The notes under the pieces are model-generated. The model saw only the letters and a list, made by a program, of their open reading frames with translations. It was not told the origin of the DNA and did not search any database. A program made the translations under genes and the position numbers. From Gammaproteobacteria bacterium (GTDB lineage Bacteria > Pseudomonadota > Gammaproteobacteria > Magnimaribacterales > AG-339-G14), in the NCBI GenBank assembly GCA_002689405.1, contig NZFZ01000024.1, positions 12,160 to 19,058 on the forward strand: DNA of 6,899 bases. Reading direction: 5' to 3'. Position 1 is the first letter of the stretch, and the number at the start of each line of letters is the position of its first letter. Below, piece after piece: positions 1-6,731 of the stretch.

Positions 1-530
1 AAAAATAACCACCTCGTTCCTAAAAGAAGAAAGCCTGAAATGATTGCCACAAATATTTCAGATAGAATCAAAAGACCATCCATCGCTGAAAGCATCAAAG
101 CCAAAGTAAATAATATAAAAAGCGAGCTTAAAGGAATGAGCTTGTATTGACGATCTATTAAAGCAATGAATATCAAAGATAGAGAAATAAGGCTTTTTAA
201 AAGTATCAAAGCCCATGTTGAATTTGTAATGAAAATCAATAAAAACATAGCAATGACCAATATTTCTATCAAGAAGTATCTTGGTGAGATTGTCGAACCA
301 CAGCATTTAGCTTTTCCTCTTAAGAACAAATAACTCAATACTGGTATTAGATGATACCAGTCTATTTTAGTTTTACAGGTAGGACAAAAAGAGGGTTCTG
401 TATAAATATTTATGCTTTGCACATAAATATCTTCTTCAATGTTTTTATTAACATATCGATAGATAAAGCTCGCTATAAAGCTACCCAAAAGGGCAGAAAA
501 AATAATATACATAGAGATAATCATTGGCAT
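1..530 (-). CDS. gspO: Prepilin peptidase / N-methyltransferase (GspO/PilD family), C-terminus cut by window edge
   Basis: This is an inner-membrane aspartic protease that cleaves type IV prepilin-like leaders and, in bifunctional members, N-methylates the new N-terminus. Reading the minus strand from ATG at 530 gives 176 residues with no stop before the window edge. The first membrane segment contains GSFIASFIYR (16-25), matching the family N-terminus. The cytoplasmic loop has CPTC (49-52), WYHLIPVLSYLFLRG (58-72) and CCGSTISPRY (76-85). Hydrophobic segments follow, with the first catalytic aspartate in ALIDRQY (D126). The second catalytic aspartate (GxGD motif) would lie off the window. Upstream in-frame TGA and TAG codons limit the start; ATG 530 and ATG 524 are both possible, and neither has a clear Shine-Dalgarno sequence. 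The zinc-loop cysteine spacing is odd: CxxC is followed by an adjacent CC pair instead of a second CxxC. It is divergent from gspC and presumably processes the GspG, GspI and GspJ pseudopilins. Whether it also serves type IV pili (pilD role) cannot be told. Confidence 0.93.
   Translation of the reverse strand, partial: MPMIISMYIIFSALLGSFIASFIYRYVNKNIEEDIYVQSINIYTEPSFCPTCKTKIDWYHLIPVLSYLFLRGKAKCCGSTISPRYFLIEILVIAMFLLIFITNSTWALILLKSLISLSLIFIALIDRQYKLIPLSSLFILFTLALMLSAMDGLLILSEIFVAIISGFLLLGTRWLF
340..361. repeat. Perfect 8-base inverted repeat inside gspO
   Basis: ACTGGTAT (340-347) and ATACCAGT (354-361) are perfect inverted copies around the 6-base loop TAGATG. The repeat lies in codons for the conserved DWYHLIPVL stretch of the prepilin peptidase. 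It could form a small hairpin in either strand's RNA, but it has no T-run and is not near a gene end, so it is not a terminator. It is most simply a by-product of the coding sequence. Confidence 0.35.
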
Positions 531-576
531 AAATCTTTGTCAATTCAGCTAAATATGACATAAAATCATTACTTAT
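531..576. promoter_or_regulatory. Divergent intergenic region between gspO and gspC
   Basis: Only 46 bases separate the two divergent start codons, so any control of both transcription units must lie here or inside the coding ends. The region is AT-rich. It contains a 12-base near-palindrome at 543-554 (ATTCAGCTAAAT, one mismatched pair around AGCT), which lies in the spacer of the proposed gspC promoter. I could not pick a convincing -10 box for gspO. A TTGACA on the minus strand (543-538) lies too close to the ATG at 530 to serve that start. Confidence 0.5.
537..566 (+). promoter_or_regulatory. Candidate sigma-70-type promoter for the gsp operon
   Basis: A -35-like TTGTCA at 537-542 (5 of 6 consensus matches) is followed by an 18-base spacer and a -10-like TAAAAT at 561-566 (5 of 6 matches). 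Transcription would start near 572-575, only a few bases before the gspC ATG at 577, giving an almost leaderless mRNA. In AT-rich DNA such matches are common, so this is a reasoned guess. Its support is position: it is the only gap upstream of an otherwise gapless operon. Confidence 0.4.
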
Positions 577-1431
577 ATGGTATTTGACTACTTAAAAGGT
601 ATCAATTTAGAAAGATACAAAAGTTATTTGAATGAGAAAAATCTCAAATTTTCTATTTCCGGTGCGCTTCTATTGGTATTTTCTTTAGAGTTTTCTTCAA
701 TATTACTTGGATTGATTTTTAATAACCAATTAAGCTCAAATAATTTTAACAACTCTTTTGCATCTAGTGATGCTCCTAGAATCATAGACAATCCGTTTTC
801 ATCTGATGTTGAGATTGACGGCCTATCTATTTATGAAAGTCTTGTTAAAGCCCCTGAAACATCTTTGTCGCTGAAGCTTTATGGTGTTACTTCCTCTGAT
901 GAAGTTAAGTCAGCAATAATTGGCTTCAATCAAAACGATCAAAAGACTTATCTCGTAGGAGATATGATTTCTGATAATGTTTACTTGGATTCAATCAACA
1001 AAGACTTTGTTACCATCAAGCGTTCTGGTATAACCGAAAGCTTGTCTTTTTTTAAGGGCTCGGTAATAAAGGGTATGGAAAGAGTTGTTCAGGGCAATAC
1101 CTCTATAAAAATTGCATCGCAGCAAAAACCCACCATCAGCAAAGAGTGGATTGAAAATCAGGAAATTGCGAAATTAATAACTTTTGCTCCAGTTTTTGAT
1201 GATGGAACTTTTTCCGGTCTTGAAATAAGCCCAGGGGAGAGTACTGCGCTTTTCGATTCATCGGAATTGAGGCCTGGTGACATTGTGAAGTCCATCAATG
1301 GACTTTCTGTTGCGGAAATTGACCTCTCTGATCAAGATTCAATTAATTCTTTTTTCTCTGACTTAGCATCGCTTAATCTCGATTTAGTTAGAGACGATCA
1401 AGTTGTATCTGTCGATATAAACATTAACTAA
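577..1431 (+). CDS. gspC: Type II secretion system protein GspC (inner-membrane clamp protein)
   Basis: GspC is a bitopic inner-membrane protein that connects the inner-membrane platform to the secretin GspD and helps choose substrates. The 284-residue product has a short cytoplasmic N-terminus and one membrane segment at about 26-48. A Ser/Asn-rich linker (about 50-65) leads to a homology-region (HR) domain at about 95-160, with LKLYGV (99-104) and YLVGD (125-129). The C-terminus is a PDZ-like domain at about 197-284 with LRPGDIVKSINGLSV (231-245). Domain order and length fit the PDZ-type branch of GspC. The membrane segment holds a glutamate (E38), which is unusual in a single-pass anchor and might mediate contact with GspL/GspM or dimerisation (inference). 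The ATG at 577 is preferred because it is the first available start and gives the expected cytoplasmic tail, although no Shine-Dalgarno sequence precedes it. It is first in the operon, 12 bases before gspD. Confidence 0.93.
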   Translation: MVFDYLKGINLERYKSYLNEKNLKFSISGALLLVFSLEFSSILLGLIFNNQLSSNNFNNSFASSDAPRIIDNPFSSDVEIDGLSIYESLVKAPETSLSLKLYGVTSSDEVKSAIIGFNQNDQKTYLVGDMISDNVYLDSINKDFVTIKRSGITESLSFFKGSVIKGMERVVQGNTSIKIASQQKPTISKEWIENQEIAKLITFAPVFDDGTFSGLEISPGESTALFDSSELRPGDIVKSINGLSVAEIDLSDQDSINSFFSDLASLNLDLVRDDQVVSVDININ

Positions 1432-1443
1432 ACTAAAAAAATT

Positions 1444-3360
1444 ATGATTTATTCAATTTATAAGAATTGTTGCGCCTATGTGCTTATTTTAGGACTCTCA
1501 TCTAGCTTGTGGTCGGTGACGATCAATATGCGAGATGCAGACATTAAATCTTTTGTCTCAGATATTTCATCTTTGACGGGTAAGACTTTTGTTGTTGATC
1601 CAAGAGTAAAAGCAAACGTTACGGTTATTTCAAGAGACGATTTATCCATTGAAGAAGCTTATGAAGTTTTTCTTTCTGTATTAAGCGTACATGGCTTCAC
1701 AGCAGTGGAGCAAGATAATGCAGTAAAAATTGTTCCAGCCTCAATGGGAAGACAAAGTTTCACAGAAGTTTCAAAGGTTACATCTCCTGAAGATTCTCTA
1801 GTTTCGACAATCATCAGACCCAGTCAAACATCAGCAAATGCTTTAATTCCTTTGATTAGACCACTCATAAATTCTCAAGGACACATAGCAGTTTACTCTC
1901 CAAGTAATAGTTTGATTCTTACGGATCGAAATGCAAACATTAAAAGAATAAGACAGTTAGTCGAAGAATTAGATAAAAATCCAGCTGATGTTTACGAAAT
2001 CGTTAAGCTTAAAAATTCTTCATCTACCCAAATATCTAAATTAGTAGATAAAGTTTTTTCCGAGAATTCCGGCGGTATGGCGCCAAATGATTTCAATGCT
2101 TATGCTATTGAGAGGAGCAATAGCGTTTTGCTTTTTGGCGATCAAGAAATCGTTAAACGTATGAAAGCTGTTGTTATGAAATTGGACATAAAGGATCAAG
2201 GTTCAAGTTCTCTAAAAGTTGTTTACTTAAAGTATGCTGATGCAACTGCTTTGGTTGAATTACTCAACAAAATGACACCTAATATTGATGAAAAAAGCTC
2301 CAATAAAAGCAAGACTTCAATCACTGCTCATGAAGAGACGAACTCTTTGATCATTTCAGCTGAGCCTGATGTGATGACTTCTTTGACTGGTATCATTTCG
2401 CAACTTGATATCAGAAGAGCGCAGGTTCTTGTAGAAGCAATTATTGTAGAGATCTCGGATCAACTTTCAAAAGATTTAGGTTTTCAGTTTTTATTTAGCG
2501 GAGAGGGATCCAATTCTCCAATTGCATCTCAAAGATTTGGAAATCCTACTCCAGATCTTTCAGCGATTATTGGTGGCCTTACTCCCGGTGGTAGTACTGC
2601 CGCAGTTCTTTCTTCTTTATTGAGCTTAGACGGCTTTGCAACAGGAGTAGGTAAGTACAAAAAAGGTGGTGACAGTTTCGCCGCTATTTTGAATGTACTT
2701 GCTAAAAATAGTGATTCCAATGTTCTTTCGACTCCATCAATTCTTACCATGGATAATGAAGAATCTTCAATCATTGTTGGTCAAGAAATCCCAATTACCA
2801 CCGGAGAGTCTTTAGGTACAAATAACTCTAATCCTTTTAGAACCATTAATCGTCAAGAAATTGGTATTAAGTTAGTCGTTAAACCTCAAATTAATGAGGG
2901 TAACTCAATCAAATTAGATATTGAACAGGAAGTTTCCTCTTTGTCTGGACCAATTACTGCTGGGTCTGCAGAAATCGTGACTAACAAAAGAGCTATTGAG
3001 ACAGTTGTCATGGTTGAGGATAATCAAACCATTGTCTTGGGTGGATTAATCGATGATGACATTCAAGAGTCCGTTAGAAAGATTCCGCTATTAGGTGATA
3101 TTCCGGTTATAGGAAAAGCTTTTCGTCAGGAACAAACCACCATTAATAAAAAAAACTTAGTAGTATTTTTAAAACCTACAATTATTAGAAATTCACAAGA
3201 CATGCAAGCTTTAACCAATACTAAGTATGAATATTTAAGAGCTCAAGAAATGCTCAGAAATAAAAAAGGAAAAACTTCACCTGATTTGGATTTATTGGAA
3301 AAATTAATTTTTGATGCTGAGGAAGAAAATAAACCAAAAAATGAAGAGGAAGAAGTTTAA
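1444..3360 (+). CDS. gspD: Type II secretion system secretin GspD (outer-membrane channel)
   Basis: GspD forms the multimeric outer-membrane pore through which folded proteins leave the periplasm. The 638-residue product starts with a hydrophobic signal peptide (about 1-24; no lipobox, cleavage site not obvious). The N0 domain follows (about 25-98, with MRDADIKSFV and VDPRVKANVTV), then ring domains N1 (about 120-178), N2 (about 183-249) and N3 (about 256-324). The secretin core runs from about 325 to 580. Its clearest signatures are VLVEAIIVEISD (328-339), VLSTPSILTMDN (427-438), VGQEIPITTGES (445-456) and the terminal VLGGLIDDD (531-539) with PLLGDIPVIGKAFR (548-561). The T2SS-typical KYEYLRAQ (594-601) follows, and the protein ends in a very acidic tail (EEEE near 634-637). 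I cannot recognise a pilotin-binding S domain with confidence. The length is typical. The glutamate-rich 3' end supplies a GGAAGAAG purine run just before gspE and may act as its ribosome binding site. Confidence 0.98.
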   Translation: MIYSIYKNCCAYVLILGLSSSLWSVTINMRDADIKSFVSDISSLTGKTFVVDPRVKANVTVISRDDLSIEEAYEVFLSVLSVHGFTAVEQDNAVKIVPASMGRQSFTEVSKVTSPEDSLVSTIIRPSQTSANALIPLIRPLINSQGHIAVYSPSNSLILTDRNANIKRIRQLVEELDKNPADVYEIVKLKNSSSTQISKLVDKVFSENSGGMAPNDFNAYAIERSNSVLLFGDQEIVKRMKAVVMKLDIKDQGSSSLKVVYLKYADATALVELLNKMTPNIDEKSSNKSKTSITAHEETNSLIISAEPDVMTSLTGIISQLDIRRAQVLVEAIIVEISDQLSKDLGFQFLFSGEGSNSPIASQRFGNPTPDLSAIIGGLTPGGSTAAVLSSLLSLDGFATGVGKYKKGGDSFAAILNVLAKNSDSNVLSTPSILTMDNEESSIIVGQEIPITTGESLGTNNSNPFRTINRQEIGIKLVVKPQINEGNSIKLDIEQEVSSLSGPITAGSAEIVTNKRAIETVVMVEDNQTIVLGGLIDDDIQESVRKIPLLGDIPVIGKAFRQEQTTINKKNLVVFLKPTIIRNSQDMQALTNTKYEYLRAQEMLRNKKGKTSPDLDLLEKLIFDAEEENKPKNEEEEV

Positions 3361-3363
3361 ATA

Positions 3364-4731
3364 ATGGTTGATAAAGAGTTTACTTATAAATTCTGTAAGG
3401 ACAACCAACTTCTTCCGGAAGTGAGTAGCGACTCGATACTAATTTTTCATACCAATGATTGCGATATCAATGCAATCGCTCATATTCAGTCAAAATACAA
3501 ATTACCCATAGAAACCAAACAAATAAATTTTTCTGAGTTCAATAAAAAACTTTCTGAATCTTATTCCGATAAAACCCAATCTTCTGAATCTTTGGCAGAG
3601 AATATTCATGAAGATGTTGATTTGGATTCTTTAGTGCTTGATTTACCAAAAACTGAAGATTTGTTGGATGACAGTACAGATTCTCCAGTAATAAGACTTA
3701 TTAATGCAATTCTCTCTGAAGCTATCAAGGATGGAGCTTCCGATATCCATATAGAGCCTTATGAAGAAAACCTGATCATCAGATTTAGAACAGATGGAAT
3801 TTTAAAAGAAAAAATAAGGCCAAGTTCAAGAATTGCACCATTGTTGAATGCACGAATAAAAATCATGTCTAATTTGGATATAGCTGAAAGAAGAATTCCT
3901 CAAGATGGAAGAATGTCTCTGAAACTAGGTGAAAGATGGGTGGACATAAGAGTCTCAATATTGCCTTCAAGCTATGGGGAAAGAATAGTTTTGAGATTAC
4001 TTGATAAAGCAGATTCAAGCCTAGATCTTAAGGAACTCGGCATGACAGAGAGTCTTTTAAAAAATTACAAAAATGAATTGAAAAATAATAGCGGTATTAT
4101 TTTAGTAACCGGTCCTACCGGCTCGGGCAAAACTACAACTTTGTATTCAGGGTTGAATTTTTTAAATGATCAAACTAGAAATATCTTAACTGTCGAGGAT
4201 CCTATTGAGTATGCGATTGAAGGAGTTGGGCAAACTCAAGTAAATAACCGAGTTGGTTTAACTTTTGAAAAAGGATTAAGAGCAATTTTAAGACAAGATC
4301 CAGATATTGTTATGGTTGGAGAGATCAGAGATAAAGAAACAGCTGATATCGCAATTCAAGCAAGTTTAACCGGACACTTGGTTTTATCTACCATACACAC
4401 CAACGATTCGGTTGGTGCAATTACTAGGTTGATTGATATGGGGGTAGAACCTTATTTAATTGCGAGTTCGCTTCGAATGGTAATCGCTCAAAGACTAGTA
4501 AGAAAAATTGATACTGTAAGCCAAGAGCTCTCAGGAAGAATTGGTATTTTTGAGTCCATTCTGATTAATGACGATATCAAAGAGCAAATCCACAATAAGG
4601 GTTCAGAAAACGAAATTAAAAATATCGCCTTCAAAAATAACAATACTCTGGAATTGGATGGACAAGAGAAAGTAACTTCAGGACTCACTACAGAAGATGA
4701 ACTCAGAAGAGTTCTACAAGAAAAAAATTAG
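3364..4731 (+). CDS. gspE: Type II secretion ATPase GspE, lacking the tetracysteine zinc segment
   Basis: GspE is the cytoplasmic hexameric ATPase, recruited by GspL, that powers pseudopilus assembly. The 455-residue product has an N1E-like region (about 5-75), an acidic linker with DLPKTEDLLDD (93-103) and an N2E domain with ASDIHIEP (125-132) and RFRTDG (140-145). The ATPase core carries Walker A GPTGSGKT (250-257), the Asp box TVEDPIEY (276-283), Walker B around DPDIVMVGE (312-320, catalytic Glu 320) and the His box GHLVLSTIHTND (337-348). All nucleotide-handling motifs look intact. After QRLVRKI (376-382) the usual cysteine-rich CM insert (CxxC, about 30 residues, CxxC) is missing. The chain passes within about ten residues to the downstream GRIGIFESIL (391-400), which explains the length of 455 against roughly 500. 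The reading frame is clean, so this is a deletion, not a frameshift. It starts 3 bases after gspD. GspE rather than PilB is indicated by the operon and the DLPKTEDLL linker. Confidence 0.97.
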   Translation: MVDKEFTYKFCKDNQLLPEVSSDSILIFHTNDCDINAIAHIQSKYKLPIETKQINFSEFNKKLSESYSDKTQSSESLAENIHEDVDLDSLVLDLPKTEDLLDDSTDSPVIRLINAILSEAIKDGASDIHIEPYEENLIIRFRTDGILKEKIRPSSRIAPLLNARIKIMSNLDIAERRIPQDGRMSLKLGERWVDIRVSILPSSYGERIVLRLLDKADSSLDLKELGMTESLLKNYKNELKNNSGIILVTGPTGSGKTTTLYSGLNFLNDQTRNILTVEDPIEYAIEGVGQTQVNNRVGLTFEKGLRAILRQDPDIVMVGEIRDKETADIAIQASLTGHLVLSTIHTNDSVGAITRLIDMGVEPYLIASSLRMVIAQRLVRKIDTVSQELSGRIGIFESILINDDIKEQIHNKGSENEIKNIAFKNNNTLELDGQEKVTSGLTTEDELRRVLQEKN

Positions 4732-4733
4732 AA

Positions 4734-5939
4734 ATGCCTAATTATTCTTACAAAGCTTTAGATTCTGCTGGGATTACAGAAACTGGGATTCTCATTGCTG
4801 AAAATTTAAGCGAAGCGCAGGAAGAATTAAAAAACAGAAGACTGATTCCAGTACACTTAAAGGAGTCAAAAAATAGATTCAATGTCTCTTTATTTAGAAG
4901 AATATCCTCATCAAAGTTAAGTCTCATTACCCGCCAACTATCAACTTTAATAAGTGGTGGTATCCCAGTAGATCAGGCTCTAGACTCAGTTGCTAAACAA
5001 ATAGAGTCTCCTCTAATCAAAGGCAAACTTTCAAATATTTCAAGTAAGGTAAAGTCAGGTTTTAAACTATCGGAATCTATTGAAGATCATCCGGAGAGCT
5101 TTGATCGTCTTTATTGCTCCCTAGTAAGGGCTGGAGAAACTTCTGGCGACTTAGGCATGGTCCTAGAAAAAACTTCAGATTTCCTAGAGAGAAAATCAAA
5201 AATATATCAAGATATCATTGGCGCTTTGGTATACCCGTTTATTCTTTTTTCCATTGCGATTATTGTGATTGTCTTGCTTTTATCTTTTGTTGTTCCAGAG
5301 GTTGTAAGTCAATTTTCTTCTTTGAATAGGGATTTACCATTTATTACAAAATCTTTGTTGTTCTTGTCATCTGTATTTACCAGTTATATGTTTTACTCAA
5401 CTATATTGCTCAGCGGTTTGATTGGCTTTATAACCATAAGATCAATAGGTTATGAGTTATTTAGATCAAAATTAGATAAATTTCTTCTCTCTGTTCCTGT
5501 TCTTAAGAACTCCTTAATAGACTCTGATTTGTCCAGATTTACCAATTCTTTAAGTCTTTTAAGATCCAGTAATATTTCTATAATCAACGCGCTTGAAATT
5601 TCAGCTGATACAATTTCAAACAGTTACTTACGCCAACAGGTTAAATCATCAGCTAATAAAGTTGCGGAAGGGGAATCTTTGGCTTCTAGTTTGGAAAAAA
5701 TTCAAGCTATCCCACCTTTGGTGACGCAAATGATCGAAAACGGTGAAAGGTCAGGAAGACTTGAAGAAATGCTTGAGAAAGTATCGGTTTATTTGGAAAA
5801 TAAATTCCAAAGCTCTACAAAAATTACCATGAATCTACTAGAGCCACTAATTGTAGTATTTCTTGGCATGTTTGTAGCTCTTATCGTCCTTGCTATCCTG
5901 TTACCATTGATTCAATTAAACACTTTAACTTTAAATTAA
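4734..5939 (+). CDS. gspF: Type II secretion inner-membrane platform protein GspF
   Basis: GspF is the polytopic inner-membrane protein of the assembly platform and is thought to be turned or shifted by GspE to insert pseudopilin subunits. The 401-residue product has the family N-terminus (YSYKALDSAG, 4-13). Two homologous cytoplasmic repeats follow: the first has TRQLSTLISGGIPVDQAL (66-83) and RAGETSGDLGMVLE (132-145), the second RFTNSLSLLRSSNISI (268-283) and MIENGERSGRLEEML (333-347). Membrane segments lie at about 163-188, 205-236 and 369-393. The last contains LEPLIVVFLGMFVALIV (369-385), a strong family signature. Length is typical. The gene begins 2 bases after gspE with no evident Shine-Dalgarno sequence, so its translation is probably coupled to gspE. 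It belongs to the PilC/GspF superfamily; context assigns it to T2SS. Confidence 0.97.
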   Translation: MPNYSYKALDSAGITETGILIAENLSEAQEELKNRRLIPVHLKESKNRFNVSLFRRISSSKLSLITRQLSTLISGGIPVDQALDSVAKQIESPLIKGKLSNISSKVKSGFKLSESIEDHPESFDRLYCSLVRAGETSGDLGMVLEKTSDFLERKSKIYQDIIGALVYPFILFSIAIIVIVLLLSFVVPEVVSQFSSLNRDLPFITKSLLFLSSVFTSYMFYSTILLSGLIGFITIRSIGYELFRSKLDKFLLSVPVLKNSLIDSDLSRFTNSLSLLRSSNISIINALEISADTISNSYLRQQVKSSANKVAEGESLASSLEKIQAIPPLVTQMIENGERSGRLEEMLEKVSVYLENKFQSSTKITMNLLEPLIVVFLGMFVALIVLAILLPLIQLNTLTLN

Positions 5940-5943
5940 TACT

Positions 5944-6378
5944 ATGAAAAAAATCATTTCAAATAAATTATCAGGTTTCAGCTTGATAGAAATTCTTGTG
6001 GTGCTGATGATCATTGGCTTATTAACTGCGGTTGTTGCTATTAATGTACTGCCTAGCCAAGATAGAGCAAGAGCAGATAAAGCATTAGCTGACATAAGAA
6101 TATACGAACAAGCTCTAGAGCTTTATCGATTGGATATGTTTTCTTATCCAACCAGCGATGAAGGCTTACAAGCTCTAATTCAAGCTCCCACAAACCATCG
6201 TTTTAAAAATAGATATCGTCAAGGTGGCTACATTAGAAAACTAGAAACGGATCCTTGGGGTAATGAGTATCAATACAAAAGACCTGGAGATAACGGACCG
6301 TTTGACTTATTTTCTTATGGCGCCAATGGCCAACAAGGAGGTGAGGGCATGGATCGAGATATTGGCAATTGGGAATAA
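5944..6378 (+). CDS. gspG: Major pseudopilin GspG
   Basis: GspG is the main building block of the periplasmic pseudopilus. The 144-residue prepilin has a positively charged 11-residue leader ending in Gly11, and processing before Phe12 gives FSLIEILVVLMIIGLL with the conserved glutamate at mature position +5 (E16). The hydrophobic N-terminal helix covers about 12-35. The globular part carries the GspG signatures YPTSDEGLQALI (68-79), DPWGNEY (103-109) and the C-terminal calcium-loop region with DLFSYGANGQQGGEG (121-135) and DIGNW (139-143). The aspartates of this loop bind stabilising calcium in characterised family members; here GAN replaces the more common GAD. It should be matured by the divergent prepilin peptidase. 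It follows gspF by 4 bases, and its stop codon overlaps the next start as TAATG. The calcium loop and length separate it clearly from the minor pseudopilins. Confidence 0.98.
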   Translation: MKKIISNKLSGFSLIEILVVLMIIGLLTAVVAINVLPSQDRARADKALADIRIYEQALELYRLDMFSYPTSDEGLQALIQAPTNHRFKNRYRQGGYIRKLETDPWGNEYQYKRPGDNGPFDLFSYGANGQQGGEGMDRDIGNWE

Positions 6379-6731
6379 TGAAAGGATTTACTTTAGTTGA
6401 GGTTCTTGTTTCGCTTTTTATTCTGTCACTGGTTGCAGTAACAGGAATAACCTCTCTATCGTATAGTACAAAAGCCATCTCCTCATTGAGCGACGATTTT
6501 TATCGAGGGACTTTGGCAGAAAACATAATCCTAAGATCTTATTTCGATGAAAACTACCTAACCAACAATTTACTCACCCAAAGAGAAGAATTCATGGGTT
6601 ATCCCTATATTTGGAATAGAAAGATAACGATTGATCCAAAGCAGAATTCTTTAAATATCGAAGTAGAAGTCATCTCCGAAGAGACCGAAAAATCAACTAA
6701 GTTGGAAATATATAAAGCAATCAATGAATAA
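6378..6731 (+). CDS. gspI: Minor pseudopilin GspI
   Basis: GspI is a minor pseudopilin of the tip complex, where it pairs with GspJ and GspK to start pseudopilus assembly. The 117-residue product begins MKG then FTLVEVLVSLFILSLVAV, with processing after Gly3 and glutamate at mature +5 (E8). GspI rather than GspH is supported by AEN at 47-49 after the N-terminal helix, a short globular part with a central YIWNRKITI (77-85), and length near the usual 120 residues. The chosen ATG overlaps the gspG stop (TAATG). An in-frame TTG at 6369 would extend the leader to MGIMKG and is possible, but a TTG is less favoured. With the ATG, the leader is only three residues with one lysine, very short for a class III signal. 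No gspH gene lies between gspG and this gene. Its 3' end overlaps gspJ by 8 bases. Confidence 0.9.
   Translation: MKGFTLVEVLVSLFILSLVAVTGITSLSYSTKAISSLSDDFYRGTLAENIILRSYFDENYLTNNLLTQREEFMGYPYIWNRKITIDPKQNSLNIEVEVISEETEKSTKLEIYKAINE

Noticed and set aside
58..306. Minus-strand open frame of 82 codons
   Set aside because: It is a different frame of the same strand as the prepilin peptidase; the peptidase frame is open from 530 to the window edge and carries the conserved motifs.
538..543. TTGACA on the minus strand as a -35 box for the prepilin peptidase
   Set aside because: It is only seven bases before the ATG at 530, so transcription would begin inside the coding region, and no good -10 box follows at 16-18 bases.
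351..563. Plus-strand open frame of 70 codons upstream of gspC
   Set aside because: It lies almost wholly opposite the prepilin peptidase coding sequence, whose minus-strand frame shows clear family motifs; its own translation shows no recognisable domain.
2529..2774. Minus-strand open frame inside gspD
   Set aside because: It is antisense to the secretin core, has no recognisable domain and no separate start signals.
4109..4121. CCGG inverted repeat (CCGGTCCTACCGG) resembling a small hairpin
   Set aside because: It encodes the Walker A loop of GspE, where Gly/Pro/Thr codons naturally give such sequence; there is no T-run and no gene end here.
4488..4688. Minus-strand open frame inside the 3' end of gspE
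   Set aside because: It is antisense to a clean gspE reading frame with no family resemblance. I considered whether a frameshift had removed the zinc segment, but gspE stays in frame on both sides of the gap.
5114..5329. Alternative-frame plus-strand open frame inside gspF
   Set aside because: It overlaps well-conserved GspF codons and its translation has no domain-like features.
6233..6478. Minus-strand open frame across the gspG/gspI junction
   Set aside because: It is antisense to two well-supported pseudopilin genes and shows no recognisable protein features.
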